A stretch of 64,000 nucleotides of DNA, taken from positions 124,001-188,000 of the forward strand of contig NZ_CP009888.1 of NCBI RefSeq assembly GCF_000788395.1, given 5' to 3'. This DNA comes from Pseudoalteromonas piratica (lineage in GTDB: Bacteria > Pseudomonadota > Gammaproteobacteria > Enterobacterales > Alteromonadaceae). The position numbers were made by a program, and so were the translations under genes. The notes under the pieces were generated by a model that saw only the letters and a program-made list of their open reading frames with translations, ran no database searches and was not told the origin of the DNA. Position 1 is the first letter of the stretch. Each line of letters starts with the position of its first letter. This document shows, piece by piece, positions 39,935-49,132 of this stretch.

Positions 39935-40618
39935 TTATTCACCATATAAACGCATTGTGCTATCAAAATACATACCAAGTCCCGCCGTAAATAACCAACA
40001 TCCCCACAGGCTGTGTTCTACCGCAACCAATAAGGTGCTACGAGAATGAATATAAGTAAATGAAAACACCAAACCAGCAATAAAAGCACCAATCACAGCT
40101 ATCCAATTCGCAAACAATAAATGCGCCAAAGCAAAACTGGTCGCACTGAGGTAAGCTCGGAGAGTTTTACTTTTAAAAAGGCGCTTGTACCGATGAAACA
40201 TAAATGTGCGGAAAATAACTTCTTGCGGCCACGCTGAAAAAATTGGGTAAATTACTAATAACAAAAACCACCATTTAGTTTGTTGGGTTGGCAAAGTAAA
40301 AAACCACTGTGGGGTAAAATACCAACTGGCAACAGCCATAAACAATGCAGCTATCAAGAAAGTTAAAACAACCCTATCGAGTGAAATTTTTAATTGCTCT
40401 GGGTTCCAAAGACGAAAACGTTTGAAACGCGGATCACTCAGTAAAAGTAATACACACCAGCCAACCACTGAGACTAAAAAAAGTAAAAGATAAGGTGCAA
40501 TTAAATCACGTACAAAATATAAAAATACGGGCACACAAAAGAATAAAAAAACAAACTCACATAATAAAATGCGCTTGTAATAATGCTTTGGTACCCAACG
40601 GGTAGGATCGAGTTTCAA
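39935..40618 (-). CDS. CPBP-family membrane protein (CAAX protease-like)
   Basis: The 227-residue protein has about six TM helices. The family motifs are WPQEVIFRTFMF near residue 130, ALAHLLFAN near 166, and FIAGLVFSFTYIHS. CPBP proteases use two Glu in EExxxR and His residues for metal-dependent cleavage. Here the first Glu is Gln (QEVIFR), so activity could be reduced or changed. It converges with the barrel gene, only 12 bases apart. It is not in an operon, and its substrate is unknown. Confidence 0.75.
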   Translation of the reverse strand: MKLDPTRWVPKHYYKRILLCEFVFLFFCVPVFLYFVRDLIAPYLLLFLVSVVGWCVLLLLSDPRFKRFRLWNPEQLKISLDRVVLTFLIAALFMAVASWYFTPQWFFTLPTQQTKWWFLLLVIYPIFSAWPQEVIFRTFMFHRYKRLFKSKTLRAYLSATSFALAHLLFANWIAVIGAFIAGLVFSFTYIHSRSTLLVAVEHSLWGCWLFTAGLGMYFDSTMRLYGE

Positions 40619-40692
40619 TAGCGTGCCCTCCTATTTAATTATAGGAAGGCACATTCACTATTTAATGAATTTAATATGACGTATCTTAATTA

Positions 40693-42510
40693 CTAGAACA
40701 CTATCGATTGTTCTGAAGTACATTGAGTCGAACCGGATTCACACACTTTATAGGTGTAGCTCCCTCCCCCTTTCACACCAATGTTATCTGTGTATTCGCC
40801 ATTATTATTTACAGAATCAACAACACTGCCGTTTCGGTAAATATCAACTAGGCTCCCCATCAAGCCCGACCAAACAAGGTCGACATGTTGCACACCTCTT
40901 ACTTTATAACCAGTTATCTTAAGGTCTGTAGTACCTGGGTCGCCACCACCATCACCACCGCACGGGTTAGCAATTAAGTAATCATCAGCGGCTTTTGCTT
41001 GCACTATGCCATAACCAAAATACACATCTTTGCCGGCAGCCCCACCATCAAGTGCCGTCGCTTTCAAAACACTTCGAATCTCTTCACCACTGCAATCAGA
41101 GTGATTTGACCAAACCAATGCTGCAACACCCGCAACGGCTGGCGTTGCCATAGATGTACCACTCATATAGCCATAATCGCTGGCACCTACTTTTACTCTT
41201 ATGGAAAGTGCGTTCAACATTTGACTTCTATCTTCTAATGCTACACCAACAGTAGGAATACTGGTGTTATTTGGAGAGCCCAATGTGCCGCTAAAGAGCC
41301 CAGCTTCATTATTCACAATAACTGCAGCAATGCCTCCCGAGTTTTGGCAATTAAGCGCTTTATCATGAAAGCTAATACTCCCTCTATCGATTACACACAC
41401 TTTTCCGTTTGCACCACTATCGACCGTATCCCCAAGCCCCATAAAGTAAGGCGAAGCACTTTCATCGCCAGTATTTTCCATAGCACTAGACGCAATACCT
41501 ATTCCATCAGCTAATACTGCCGAATTACTGGCTGTGCCTGCGGGGTAGGTAGATAAAGTATCAACACCGCCAGCAGTCACTTCTACGCAAATGGTTTCAT
41601 CTTGTTTACGTTTTTTGCCACGTCCTGTTTCACAGCTCGGAAATTGTGAAAAGCTAGCGATTTGATTATTTGCATCATTTGCACCAACCATCATTACTGA
41701 CGAATAGCCTGCAGGATAACTGCGAACACTATTGCCATCGTTACCCGCTGCGGCAATTGAAAGTCCACCAGCGCTTGCGAAGTTTTCAAAAGCTGCTGAT
41801 TCAGTTGAACTGGCGCCACCACCACCTAAACTCATATTAATAATGTTTGCGCCTGCTGCAGCACAAACATTCGCTGCATGAGCAAGGCTTGACGAATACC
41901 CCCAACCACTTGCATTAAACACTTTAACAATATGCATTAATACGCCAGGAGCCATGCCTATAACACCCACATTGTTATCAGCAGCACCAATTGTGCCAGC
42001 GACATGGGTGCCATGGGGTCCACCTTGCTCATACCAATTCCCTGTACCGGAATCGTTAGTACCATCTATATTGCCCCACACAAAATCGCTGTTAGATTGA
42101 TCTAAGCCTGAGTCAATCACACACACCTTGATACCACTGTTACCATCAAACAATACCTTGTCTGCTTGCGCTTGATAGACAGCATACGGGGTTAATTGTT
42201 GTGTCATAGCATCGCCAATATCATCATTAAACAAATTGAAAGCTGTACGCGGGTGATCTTGTTCAATTAATTTAATGTGAGGGTTATTTAACAATCCTCT
42301 TAAGGTTTGGAGATCCTTCCCAGTAAACGACGCAGCAAAAAAGCCATCACTATCGAGCTTTATGTCGCCTCCAAAACGTTTTGCAAGTGCTTTAACGACA
42401 CCTTTATTGGCATTGTCGACTTGAATAATGTATCGATTATTATCTGGTTCGGCATATACACCCGCGCTAATAGAGAAGGCGATGCATACACTAAGAGAAG
42501 AGAGTTTCAT
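40693..42510 (-). CDS. Secreted subtilisin-like serine protease, copy 2
   Basis: The start at 42510 gives a signal peptide (MKLSSLSVCIAFSISAGV). The layout equals that of its neighbour: propeptide, then the S8 domain with the catalytic Asp in VCVIDSGLDQ, His in GPHGTHVAG and Ser in SGTSMATPAVAG. A protease-associated domain is inserted before the Ser. A Gly/Asp linker leads to a small C-terminal domain ending CTSEQSIVF. It is a clear paralogue of the gene just upstream on the same strand, presumably from a tandem duplication. It should degrade extracellular protein. Confidence 0.93.
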   Translation of the reverse strand: MKLSSLSVCIAFSISAGVYAEPDNNRYIIQVDNANKGVVKALAKRFGGDIKLDSDGFFAASFTGKDLQTLRGLLNNPHIKLIEQDHPRTAFNLFNDDIGDAMTQQLTPYAVYQAQADKVLFDGNSGIKVCVIDSGLDQSNSDFVWGNIDGTNDSGTGNWYEQGGPHGTHVAGTIGAADNNVGVIGMAPGVLMHIVKVFNASGWGYSSSLAHAANVCAAAGANIINMSLGGGGASSTESAAFENFASAGGLSIAAAGNDGNSVRSYPAGYSSVMMVGANDANNQIASFSQFPSCETGRGKKRKQDETICVEVTAGGVDTLSTYPAGTASNSAVLADGIGIASSAMENTGDESASPYFMGLGDTVDSGANGKVCVIDRGSISFHDKALNCQNSGGIAAVIVNNEAGLFSGTLGSPNNTSIPTVGVALEDRSQMLNALSIRVKVGASDYGYMSGTSMATPAVAGVAALVWSNHSDCSGEEIRSVLKATALDGGAAGKDVYFGYGIVQAKAADDYLIANPCGGDGGGDPGTTDLKITGYKVRGVQHVDLVWSGLMGSLVDIYRNGSVVDSVNNNGEYTDNIGVKGGGSYTYKVCESGSTQCTSEQSIVF

Positions 42511-42597
42511 TGGTTTATGCCCCAAACACAACTATTGCAATTTTTAGAATAGTTTATTTAGGGGGAATCGCCAGTACAACTCTATACTAAAGAACAT

Positions 42598-42622
42598 AAA
42601 AAAAGCCGCTTACGCGGCTTTG
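42598..42622 (-). terminator. Terminator between the tandem subtilisin genes
   Basis: AAAGCCGC pairs with GCGGCTTT with a 4-base loop, followed by T on the minus strand. It ends the upstream subtilisin gene, so the two copies are mostly separate units. Confidence 0.85.
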
Positions 42623-42645
42623 TTTAGGGTTGATTAGAAAATCAA

Positions 42646-44484
42646 TTAAAAAACTACTGTCTTTTCAGCTGAACAAGTAGATGTACCTGCTTCACATACT
42701 TGGTAAGTATAGCTACCGCCACCTTTCCCACCAACTGCATCAGTGTAGCTACCCGTATTCGATACTGTAGCAATCATAGAGCCATTACGGAAAACGTCCA
42801 TTGAAGATACCGTAGTGCCAGACCAAGATAGATCAACTTGCTTAGAACCTTTCACTTTGTAACCTTGTGCCGATAACGTGATATCACCTTCACCACCACC
42901 GTTATCACCGCCGCCATTGTCACCACCAGCACAGCCATTCGCTGTTAGGTAATCATCAGCTGCTTTTGCTTTTACGATACCGTAACCGAAGTAAACATCT
43001 TTACCTGCTGCACCAGCATCATAAGCAGTTGCTTTAAGTGCATTACGGATTTCAGTACCTGTACACGTTGGGTGGTTTGACCAAACTAAGGCTGCAATAC
43101 CAGAAACCGCTGGTGTTGCCATTGACGTACCGCTCATAAAGCCGTAATCGCTCGTACCAATTTTAACTGTCATTGATGCCGCATTAAGAAGCGTAGCACG
43201 GTCTTCAAATGCACCGCCAACTGCAGGAATTGTCGTCGCATTAGTGTCGCCTAATGTTCCGTAAAGCATGCCCGCTTCGTTATTAATAATTACCGCACCA
43301 ACACCGCCTGAGTTTTCACAGTTTAGTACTTTATCGTGGAATGAAATATTACCACGGTCAATCACACAAATTTTACCAGCCGCACCTGAATCAACCGCCT
43401 CAGCTGTACCCATAAAGAAGGTAGACGCAGTCGCTTCACCCGCATTTTCCATTGACGATGTATTCATTGCCACACCATCCGCAGAAAGAGATGCACTTGT
43501 TGCCATATCTGCAGGGTAAGTAGAAAGTGTATCTACACCACCAGCTGTCACTTCAACACAAATAGTTTCATCTTCAGTTGCACGTTTACCTCGGCCTGAT
43601 GTACAGCTCGGGAATTGTGAGAAGTCTGCAATTTGGTCGTTATTGTCATTTGCACCAATCATCATTACTGAAGGGTAACCCGCAGGGTATGAACGCACAT
43701 TGTTACCATCATTACCTGCAGCAGCAACCACTAAACCGCCTGCCGCTGTAAAGTCAGCGAATGCATTTGATTCAGTGCTATTAGAACCACCGCCACCTAA
43801 GCTCATGCTGATAATGTTAGCGCCAGCTTGACTACATAGGTTTGCTGCATGTGCTAAATCTGATGAATAGCCCCAACCTTCTGCATTAAATACTTTAATA
43901 ATGTGCATAGGTACGCCAGGAGCCATACCCACTACACCAAAACCATTATCAGCTGCACCAATTGTGCCCGCTACGTGAGTACCGTGAGGACCACCGTGCT
44001 CATTCCAGTTACCCGTACCAGAGTCATTATCACCTGTGATGTTACCCCAAACAAAATCAGGGTTAGATTGATCAAGGCCTGAATCGATAACACATACTTT
44101 CATATCTGAAGATGCATCAAATGCGAGTTGGTCAGCTTGAGATTGATATACAGCATAAGGTGTTAATTGCTGTGTCATCGCATCACCAACATCATCACTG
44201 TAAAGTGACATTGGCTTACGCACAAAGTCTTGCTCAATAAGTTTGATATGCGGATTGTTTAGCAGACCTTTAACTTCAGATAAATCTTTCCCTGAGAAGC
44301 TTGCAGCAAAAAATCCATCTGAATCGAGTTTAATGTCACCGCCAAGTTTTTTAGCAAGCGCTTTTACTACGCCTTTATTGTTGTTATCAACTTGGATGAT
44401 AAAACGACTCTCATCTGCCGCTTGCGCAGTAGCTACTGTGCTTAGTGCCAGTAGTACTGATGTTGTTAATGTTTTTAATTTCAT
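42646..44484 (-). CDS. Secreted subtilisin-like serine protease, copy 1
   Basis: The 612-residue protein has a signal peptide ending near ATAQAA. A propeptide precedes the S8 domain, with Asp134, His170, the oxyanion Asn258 in AAAGNDGN and Ser454 in SGTSMATP. Residues of about 325-445 form a protease-associated (PA) insert. A Gly-rich linker near 515-530 and an Ig-like C-terminal domain of about 85 residues follow. It was likely secreted through type II or a related route. It is very similar in sequence along its length to the next gene. Two such enzymes suggest a protein-degrading, particle-attached lifestyle. Confidence 0.94.
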   Translation of the reverse strand: MKLKTLTTSVLLALSTVATAQAADESRFIIQVDNNNKGVVKALAKKLGGDIKLDSDGFFAASFSGKDLSEVKGLLNNPHIKLIEQDFVRKPMSLYSDDVGDAMTQQLTPYAVYQSQADQLAFDASSDMKVCVIDSGLDQSNPDFVWGNITGDNDSGTGNWNEHGGPHGTHVAGTIGAADNGFGVVGMAPGVPMHIIKVFNAEGWGYSSDLAHAANLCSQAGANIISMSLGGGGSNSTESNAFADFTAAGGLVVAAAGNDGNNVRSYPAGYPSVMMIGANDNNDQIADFSQFPSCTSGRGKRATEDETICVEVTAGGVDTLSTYPADMATSASLSADGVAMNTSSMENAGEATASTFFMGTAEAVDSGAAGKICVIDRGNISFHDKVLNCENSGGVGAVIINNEAGMLYGTLGDTNATTIPAVGGAFEDRATLLNAASMTVKIGTSDYGFMSGTSMATPAVSGIAALVWSNHPTCTGTEIRNALKATAYDAGAAGKDVYFGYGIVKAKAADDYLTANGCAGGDNGGGDNGGGEGDITLSAQGYKVKGSKQVDLSWSGTTVSSMDVFRNGSMIATVSNTGSYTDAVGGKGGGSYTYQVCEAGTSTCSAEKTVVF

Positions 44485-45013
44485 ATAGCTTTCCCAGATT
44501 TTATTAAGTAAGACACGTAATCATTAATTCGTATCTGTATTCGGGAATAACGTTAACCAAGATTTAACATTTCAACAACAAAAATCACATATTCCAGATC
44601 AACAAAACAATACACACTTTAAATATAAGCAGACATCCAAACACCTTAAGAGCTAAACTTCTAAATCGCTCTTTGCAATAACTCTCCCAATTAATCGAAA
44701 AAAAGGGATAATATTTCCAAATAATCAGCAAAACTCATCAGACCTGACTTTTAATACCTAAATGAAAATAAGTCCTATTTTCAACTCTATTTTATATAAC
44801 CACAAAAACCCAGTTACATTCGTTTACATTAGCTTTGTAAACAAAATTAACATCACATAAAAATGTCACAAACACGGCAAAAATGCGTTGGGAAAAGCCT
44901 TATCATTAGGCTAAAGCGCCAAAGAAATAGAAAGTAAGAAATAGCTGAGTAGATAAATAAGGTGGAACAAAAGAGAGCGCCCTAAATAAAGGTTATTTAA
45001 GGCGCATTAAAAC
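44485..45013. other. Intergenic region between purC and the first subtilisin gene
   Basis: About 530 AT-rich bases, with no supported gene. On the subtilisin side it is probably promoter and leader; I see no strong -35/-10 pair. Close to purC there is a hairpin listed separately. AGCCT/AGGCT at about 44896-44915 is a small stem. Confidence 0.5.
44977..45005 (-). terminator. Hairpin after purC (possible terminator)
   Basis: GCGCC with an AT-rich stem pairs with GGCGC across an AGG loop. The following minus-strand sequence is TCTCTTTT, a weak T-tract. It lies just beyond the purC stop. Confidence 0.55.
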
Positions 45014-46114
45014 TTAGTCGATGAGACCATACTCTTTATCAAGAATATCGATCACTTCTTGACGCGGGTCGCTTGGGATGTCTAACTGTTTACCAACGAT
45101 TTTACTCGCAATACCAACGTAAGTGTTTGATACTTGCATCATCACATCAACCGGTAGTTTATAACCTTTGGCAAGTTCTTCACGTTCGTCCATGCGATCT
45201 TTATTAAGTAATACATCGCTGTCCGGTACGTTATTGATTAATAACTGACGGAAACCCTCTTTTGAGTTCTCAACAATGTTACCTTCGCGGTAAGCTGGAC
45301 CATCCCAAATACGTGATGAATCTGGCGTACCAACTTCATCGATATAAATAAGCTTTTGCGAACCATCCACTTCTTCAACGTAGCCAAACTCAAATTTCGT
45401 ATCCACAAAAATTTGGTCAAGCTCAGCAAGTTGCTCGCTAATTAACTTAAAGCCTTCAGTTAGTAACTTCTCGTATAAATCGATATCGCTTGCCGACTTA
45501 AAATTAAATGCTGCTAAATTGTTTTCGATATTTTCGCGCGTAATGTTTACATCATCAACTTCTGGCACTTCTGGTACACCTTTAATAATACCTTTAGTCG
45601 AAGGTGTAATAAGCACATTATCTAATTTTTGGTGAGCTTCTAGCCCTTCTGGTAAATCAATACCACAGAAGTTGCGAACGCCTTTTGCGTAATCGCGCCA
45701 CATGCTACCCGTAATGTATTGGCGTGCAATTGCTTCAACGCGAACAGTTTCTGCTTTACGTACAATCCATACATAAGGGTGTGGAATATCAACAATGTGG
45801 TTACCCGCAAGGCCGGCTTCATCAAATAATTTAAACCAGTGAGACGCCACGGAGTTAAGTGCAATACCTTTACCAGGCACACCGTTTAGGCCGTTTTCAC
45901 CTTGCCAAATACAGTCAAAGGCTGAAATACGGTCTGAAATAACCATCAGTGCAAGTGGTGTATCTTTTGGAATGTTATATCCCTTTTCTTCGATTAAACG
46001 AACGCTGTCTTGCTCGGTTAACCAATAAACACTGCGAACTTTACCGCTGTGAACCTTACCTTTGGTACGGATCGGTAAATCGTCATTTACGTCCAAAACC
46101 TTATATGAACTCAT
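45014..46114 (-). CDS. purC: SAICAR synthase (long form)
   Basis: The 366-residue enzyme joins aspartate to CAIR in purine synthesis. Motifs include [51 protein letters not shown] and [14 protein letters not shown]. The length is that of the long form known from Vibrio, Shewanella and Pseudoalteromonas, not the 237-residue E. coli type. GGAG precedes the ATG. It is transcribed away from the ABC operon. Confidence 0.96.
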   Translation of the reverse strand: MSSYKVLDVNDDLPIRTKGKVHSGKVRSVYWLTEQDSVRLIEEKGYNIPKDTPLALMVISDRISAFDCIWQGENGLNGVPGKGIALNSVASHWFKLFDEAGLAGNHIVDIPHPYVWIVRKAETVRVEAIARQYITGSMWRDYAKGVRNFCGIDLPEGLEAHQKLDNVLITPSTKGIIKGVPEVPEVDDVNITRENIENNLAAFNFKSASDIDLYEKLLTEGFKLISEQLAELDQIFVDTKFEFGYVEEVDGSQKLIYIDEVGTPDSSRIWDGPAYREGNIVENSKEGFRQLLINNVPDSDVLLNKDRMDEREELAKGYKLPVDVMMQVSNTYVGIASKIVGKQLDIPSDPRQEVIDILDKEYGLID

Positions 46115-46152
46115 GGAAACTCCAAAAGATATTTTTGATACTAGAAAAGCGC

Positions 46153-46181
46153 GTTATACGCTCTAAATTGGGGTGCGCCAA
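46153..46181 (-). promoter_or_regulatory. purC promoter
   Basis: On the minus strand TTGGCG and TATAAC are 17 bases apart, with GCGC after the -10. It lies 39 bases ahead of the purC start. Confidence 0.6.
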
Positions 46182-46272
46182 TTTTAGTGAAAAGTCACTC
46201 TAAACTCAATAATTGAACAAAAAAAGCAAGCGCATGAATCACTATCGCAAAAGATTGGTTTCAAGGTGTTGT

Positions 46273-46287
46273 TGTTATAGTATCACA
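46273..46287. promoter_or_regulatory. Zur-type box upstream of the ABC transporter operon
   Basis: TGTTATAGTATCACA differs from the symmetrical gammaproteobacterial Zur consensus TGTTATANTATAACA at only one position. It overlaps the likely -10 TATAGT (46277-46282), with a weak -35 TTGGTT at 46255. Zn-bound Zur would block the operon and zinc shortage would open it. It lies 26 bases ahead of the start. Confidence 0.6.
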
Positions 46288-46313
46288 CCAATTTAAATTA
46301 ATTTTGTGCACCA

Positions 46314-47000
46314 ATGCTAGCGATTAATAATCTCACTTTTTCTTACCCAGGCGCTCGCAGCCAATTTGTACTGCATGATTTTGCCTTAGCAAAAGGCGAA
46401 CATGTATTTATTTACGGCCCAAGCGGCAGTGGTAAATCAACATTGCTGTCGTTAATTACCGGAGTGCAGCAACATAAAAGCGGTTCAATCTCGATTTTAG
46501 ACACCGCTTTTTCTACCCTTTCACAAAAACAGAAAGATCGCTTTCGCGCAGATCATATTGGCTATATTTTTCAGCAATTTAATTTAATCCCTTTTTTATC
46601 GGCGACCGAAAACGTGACACTAGGGTGTGAGTTCTCAAAAATACGTACTGAAAAAGCTGCAGTCAAATACGGCAGTGTCGAAAAGGGAGCAACTACATTA
46701 TTAATGGCGCTTGGTTTAAGTGAACACAATATTGCTAAGCCAGTCAATCAACTCAGTATCGGGCAACAGCAACGCGTTGCCGCTGCCAGAGCATTACTTG
46801 GTGAACCAGAACTAATCATTGCCGATGAGCCAACTTCAGCCCTTGATAACGACGCCCGAGAAGGATTTATTAACCAGCTTTTTGAGCAAGCTAATAATAA
46901 TCAAACCAGTATTTTGTTTGTCAGCCACGACCAAACGCTCGCAAATTTATTTGATAGGCAAGTGGCACTTTCAAGTTTTATGCAGGAGAAAGCACTATGA
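46314..47000 (+). CDS. ABC transporter ATP-binding protein (MacB/LolD type, zinc-regulated)
   Basis: The 228-residue ATPase has Walker A GPSGSGKST near 39, a Q-loop, the signature LSIGQQQRVAAARAL near 143 and Walker B LIIADEPTSALD. It belongs to the subfamily that pairs with FtsX-like permeases. The gene overlaps the permease gene by four bases. The Zur-like box upstream and the His-rich permease point to a link with zinc supply, as in the Vibrio zrg operon; transport of zinc itself is not proven. Confidence 0.88.
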   Translation: MLAINNLTFSYPGARSQFVLHDFALAKGEHVFIYGPSGSGKSTLLSLITGVQQHKSGSISILDTAFSTLSQKQKDRFRADHIGYIFQQFNLIPFLSATENVTLGCEFSKIRTEKAAVKYGSVEKGATTLLMALGLSEHNIAKPVNQLSIGQQQRVAAARALLGEPELIIADEPTSALDNDAREGFINQLFEQANNNQTSILFVSHDQTLANLFDRQVALSSFMQEKAL

Positions 47001-48331
47001 GCTTATTAACCCTCTCACGCAAAAGCTTACTTAACCGTTTTTCTAGTATTGCGATTACGACCATTGCGATAGCGCTCAGTATTACCTTGTTACTGCTTAT
47101 TGAACGCGCCCGTGTTGATGCCAAAGCAAGCTTTTATAATACCGTATCAGGCACCGATTTAATTGTCGGTGCCCGCACCGGCAGCACCGAACTATTGCTT
47201 TTTTCAGTATTTCGCATCGGTCACCCAACTAACAATTTAAGCTTCAAAAGCTATCAAGATATTACTAGCAAGCGCTCAGTAAAATGGGCTATTCCACTTT
47301 CACTTGGTGATAGCCATAAAGGTTTTAGCGTTATTGGTACCAATAATGACTACTTTGCTCATTACCGTTATGCCAATAAGCAAAACCTCGCATTCTCAAA
47401 AGGGCACGCTTTTGAACAAGTAAATCATGTGGTGCTTGGCAGCAACGTAGCTAAAAAACTGCATTACCATTTAGATGACTCGATTGTACTGTCGCATGGC
47501 GCTGGCAATACAAGTTTTCACCATCATGACGATCACCCATTTAAAGTAGTCGGTATTTTAGCGGCCACCGGCACAGCGGTAGATAACAGCGTGCATGTGC
47601 CACTAGTGGCAATTGATAATATTCATGGCTCAGCAACTGCGACCAGCATTAGTAAAAAGCATCAAGCTGATGAGCATCATGACCATGACCACCATGATGA
47701 TCATCAACACCACAGCGAACAGCGTGATGAACATAGCAAGTTGCCTGCACTATCAAATGCGGAACTCACTGGTCAGCCAAAACAAATCAGCGCATTTTTA
47801 TTAGGCCTCAAAAATCCGATTTTTGCACTGCAACTACAACGCAATATCAGCCAATATAAGCAAGAGCCATTGCTGGCGATTATGCCCAAATTCACCCTAC
47901 GCCAGTTATGGGAAGTAGTCGGTGTATTTGAAAAAGCCTTATTGGTTATCTCGGGTGCTGTTGTCGTCATCGCTTTACTTGGCATGTTGACTAATTTATT
48001 GGCAAGTCTCAGTCAACGCCGCCGCGAACTTGCGATTTTACGTTCAGTGGGTGCTACACCGCGTACTATATTCACTCTGCTCGGGTTAGAAGCACTATTA
48101 ATCACAGTATGCGCCACCTTGCTGGCTATCGCATTTTATTATCTTGTAATTGTGTTGCTTGCTAACATGCTTGGCAGCATCAGCGGTATTCACTTGCAAC
48201 TTATGGCACTTAGCCAATATCAAATGAGCTTATTGGCTGGTATTATTTTGCTTGGTACCTTATTTGGTTGTTTACCTGCTTACAAAGCATATCGTTACGC
48301 ATTGAGCGATGGCTTAACCATAAAAGTTTGA
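46997..48331 (+). CDS. FtsX-like ABC permease with a His-rich periplasmic loop
   Basis: The 444-residue protein has an N-terminal TM near 18-34, a large periplasmic domain, and three C-terminal TM helices with the FtsX motif (LASLSQRRRELAILRSVGAT). Inside the periplasmic domain two His-rich segments occur near residues 176-182 (HHHDDHP) and near 222-245 (DEHHDHDHHDDHQHHS), clear metal-binding stretches. With the ATPase gene it forms one transporter. I infer zinc binding or zinc-dependent membrane protein handling. A similar set exists in the zinc-regulated zrg operon of Vibrio, though its DUF2796 gene is not present here. Confidence 0.8.
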   Translation: MSLLTLSRKSLLNRFSSIAITTIAIALSITLLLLIERARVDAKASFYNTVSGTDLIVGARTGSTELLLFSVFRIGHPTNNLSFKSYQDITSKRSVKWAIPLSLGDSHKGFSVIGTNNDYFAHYRYANKQNLAFSKGHAFEQVNHVVLGSNVAKKLHYHLDDSIVLSHGAGNTSFHHHDDHPFKVVGILAATGTAVDNSVHVPLVAIDNIHGSATATSISKKHQADEHHDHDHHDDHQHHSEQRDEHSKLPALSNAELTGQPKQISAFLLGLKNPIFALQLQRNISQYKQEPLLAIMPKFTLRQLWEVVGVFEKALLVISGAVVVIALLGMLTNLLASLSQRRRELAILRSVGATPRTIFTLLGLEALLITVCATLLAIAFYYLVIVLLANMLGSISGIHLQLMALSQYQMSLLAGIILLGTLFGCLPAYKAYRYALSDGLTIKV

Positions 48332-48338
48332 GAATTAT

Positions 48339-48839
48339 ATGAAACGACATTCGCTATTGTTTACTTTTTTCGCCTTAATAACGTTATTAAGTAATCAGCT
48401 GTTTGCCAATGGAAAAGCAAAAGAGCTTTACTGGGAAGATCTTATTCCTAAAGGCTATTCTTCATCACCAGTTGAAGGACAAGCCGCGCACAATGAAAAT
48501 TCTGAAGCCAATTGGGTGCAACCCGATTTAAACGCCCCCATTGTTAAAGAGCTGAATAATACCATGGTGACATTGCCTGGCTTTGTTGTGCCACTTGAGG
48601 GTGATGATCAAGTGATCACCGAGTTTTTATTAGTGCCGTATTTCGGTGCATGTATTCATGTACCACCACCACCACCAAATCAGATTGTGCACGTAACCTT
48701 TAAAGATGGCGTACCAATCGAAAGCCTTTACGATGCCATTTCTGTCACCGGGAAAATGAAAACCGAAAGCTGGGAAGGCGAACTGGCCAAAGTAGGTTAT
48801 CGCATTGAAGGTGTAGGCGTCGCCCCATTTGATCTGTAA
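48339..48839 (+). CDS. DUF3299-family periplasmic protein
   Basis: The 166-residue protein has a signal peptide ending near LFANG. The family hallmark LPGFVVPLEGDD and FGACIHVPPPPPNQIVHV are present. Function is unknown; the family often travels with the ABC pair seen upstream. Only seven bases separate it from the permease gene, and a strong terminator follows, so it ends the operon. The Cys and His of GACIHVP could bind metal. It probably shares the zinc link of its neighbours. Confidence 0.82.
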   Translation: MKRHSLLFTFFALITLLSNQLFANGKAKELYWEDLIPKGYSSSPVEGQAAHNENSEANWVQPDLNAPIVKELNNTMVTLPGFVVPLEGDDQVITEFLLVPYFGACIHVPPPPPNQIVHVTFKDGVPIESLYDAISVTGKMKTESWEGELAKVGYRIEGVGVAPFDL

Positions 48840-48840
48840 A

Positions 48841-48877
48841 CACATAAAAAAAGGCGCTTAGGCGCCTTTTTTATGTG
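48841..48877. terminator. Bidirectional terminator after the DUF3299 gene
   Basis: GGCGC pairs with GCGCC inside long A- and T-runs, and CACATA/TATGTG extend the stem. It can end both the plus-strand ABC operon and the small minus-strand gene whose stop lies inside it. Confidence 0.9.
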
Positions 48878-49050
48878 TTTTGTGCACCTTGCTTTTTAAA
48901 TATTGTAAGGCTAGCAAACAACATAAGTAATCCAGCAACCACATTCACATCGCCACCATAAATAAAGTCATATGCCTCTTTAACCAGACACCCGACTCCG
49001 ATTAAGCCAATAAATACAGCATACAATTTCATTATCTTAGGTTTATTCAT
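48871..49050 (-). CDS. Small two-TM membrane protein (59 aa)
   Basis: The 59-residue frame has a very strong ribosome site (GAGGGGGG) before its ATG. It encodes two hydrophobic segments, near residues 9-22 (LYAVFIGLIGVGCL) and 36-51 (NVVAGLLMLFASLTIF), then a basic Lys-Lys end. I know no family. The stop overlaps the bidirectional terminator. Such small membrane proteins are often regulators or stress factors; here that is only a guess. Confidence 0.6.
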   Translation of the reverse strand: MNKPKIMKLYAVFIGLIGVGCLVKEAYDFIYGGDVNVVAGLLMLFASLTIFKKQGAQNT

Positions 49051-49132
49051 TTATCCCCCCTCTCGTTGTTAATAAACTACTAAAAAGAAAGACAAACAAA
49101 TAAGCTAAGTGAAATCCGGCAATTATTGAGGG

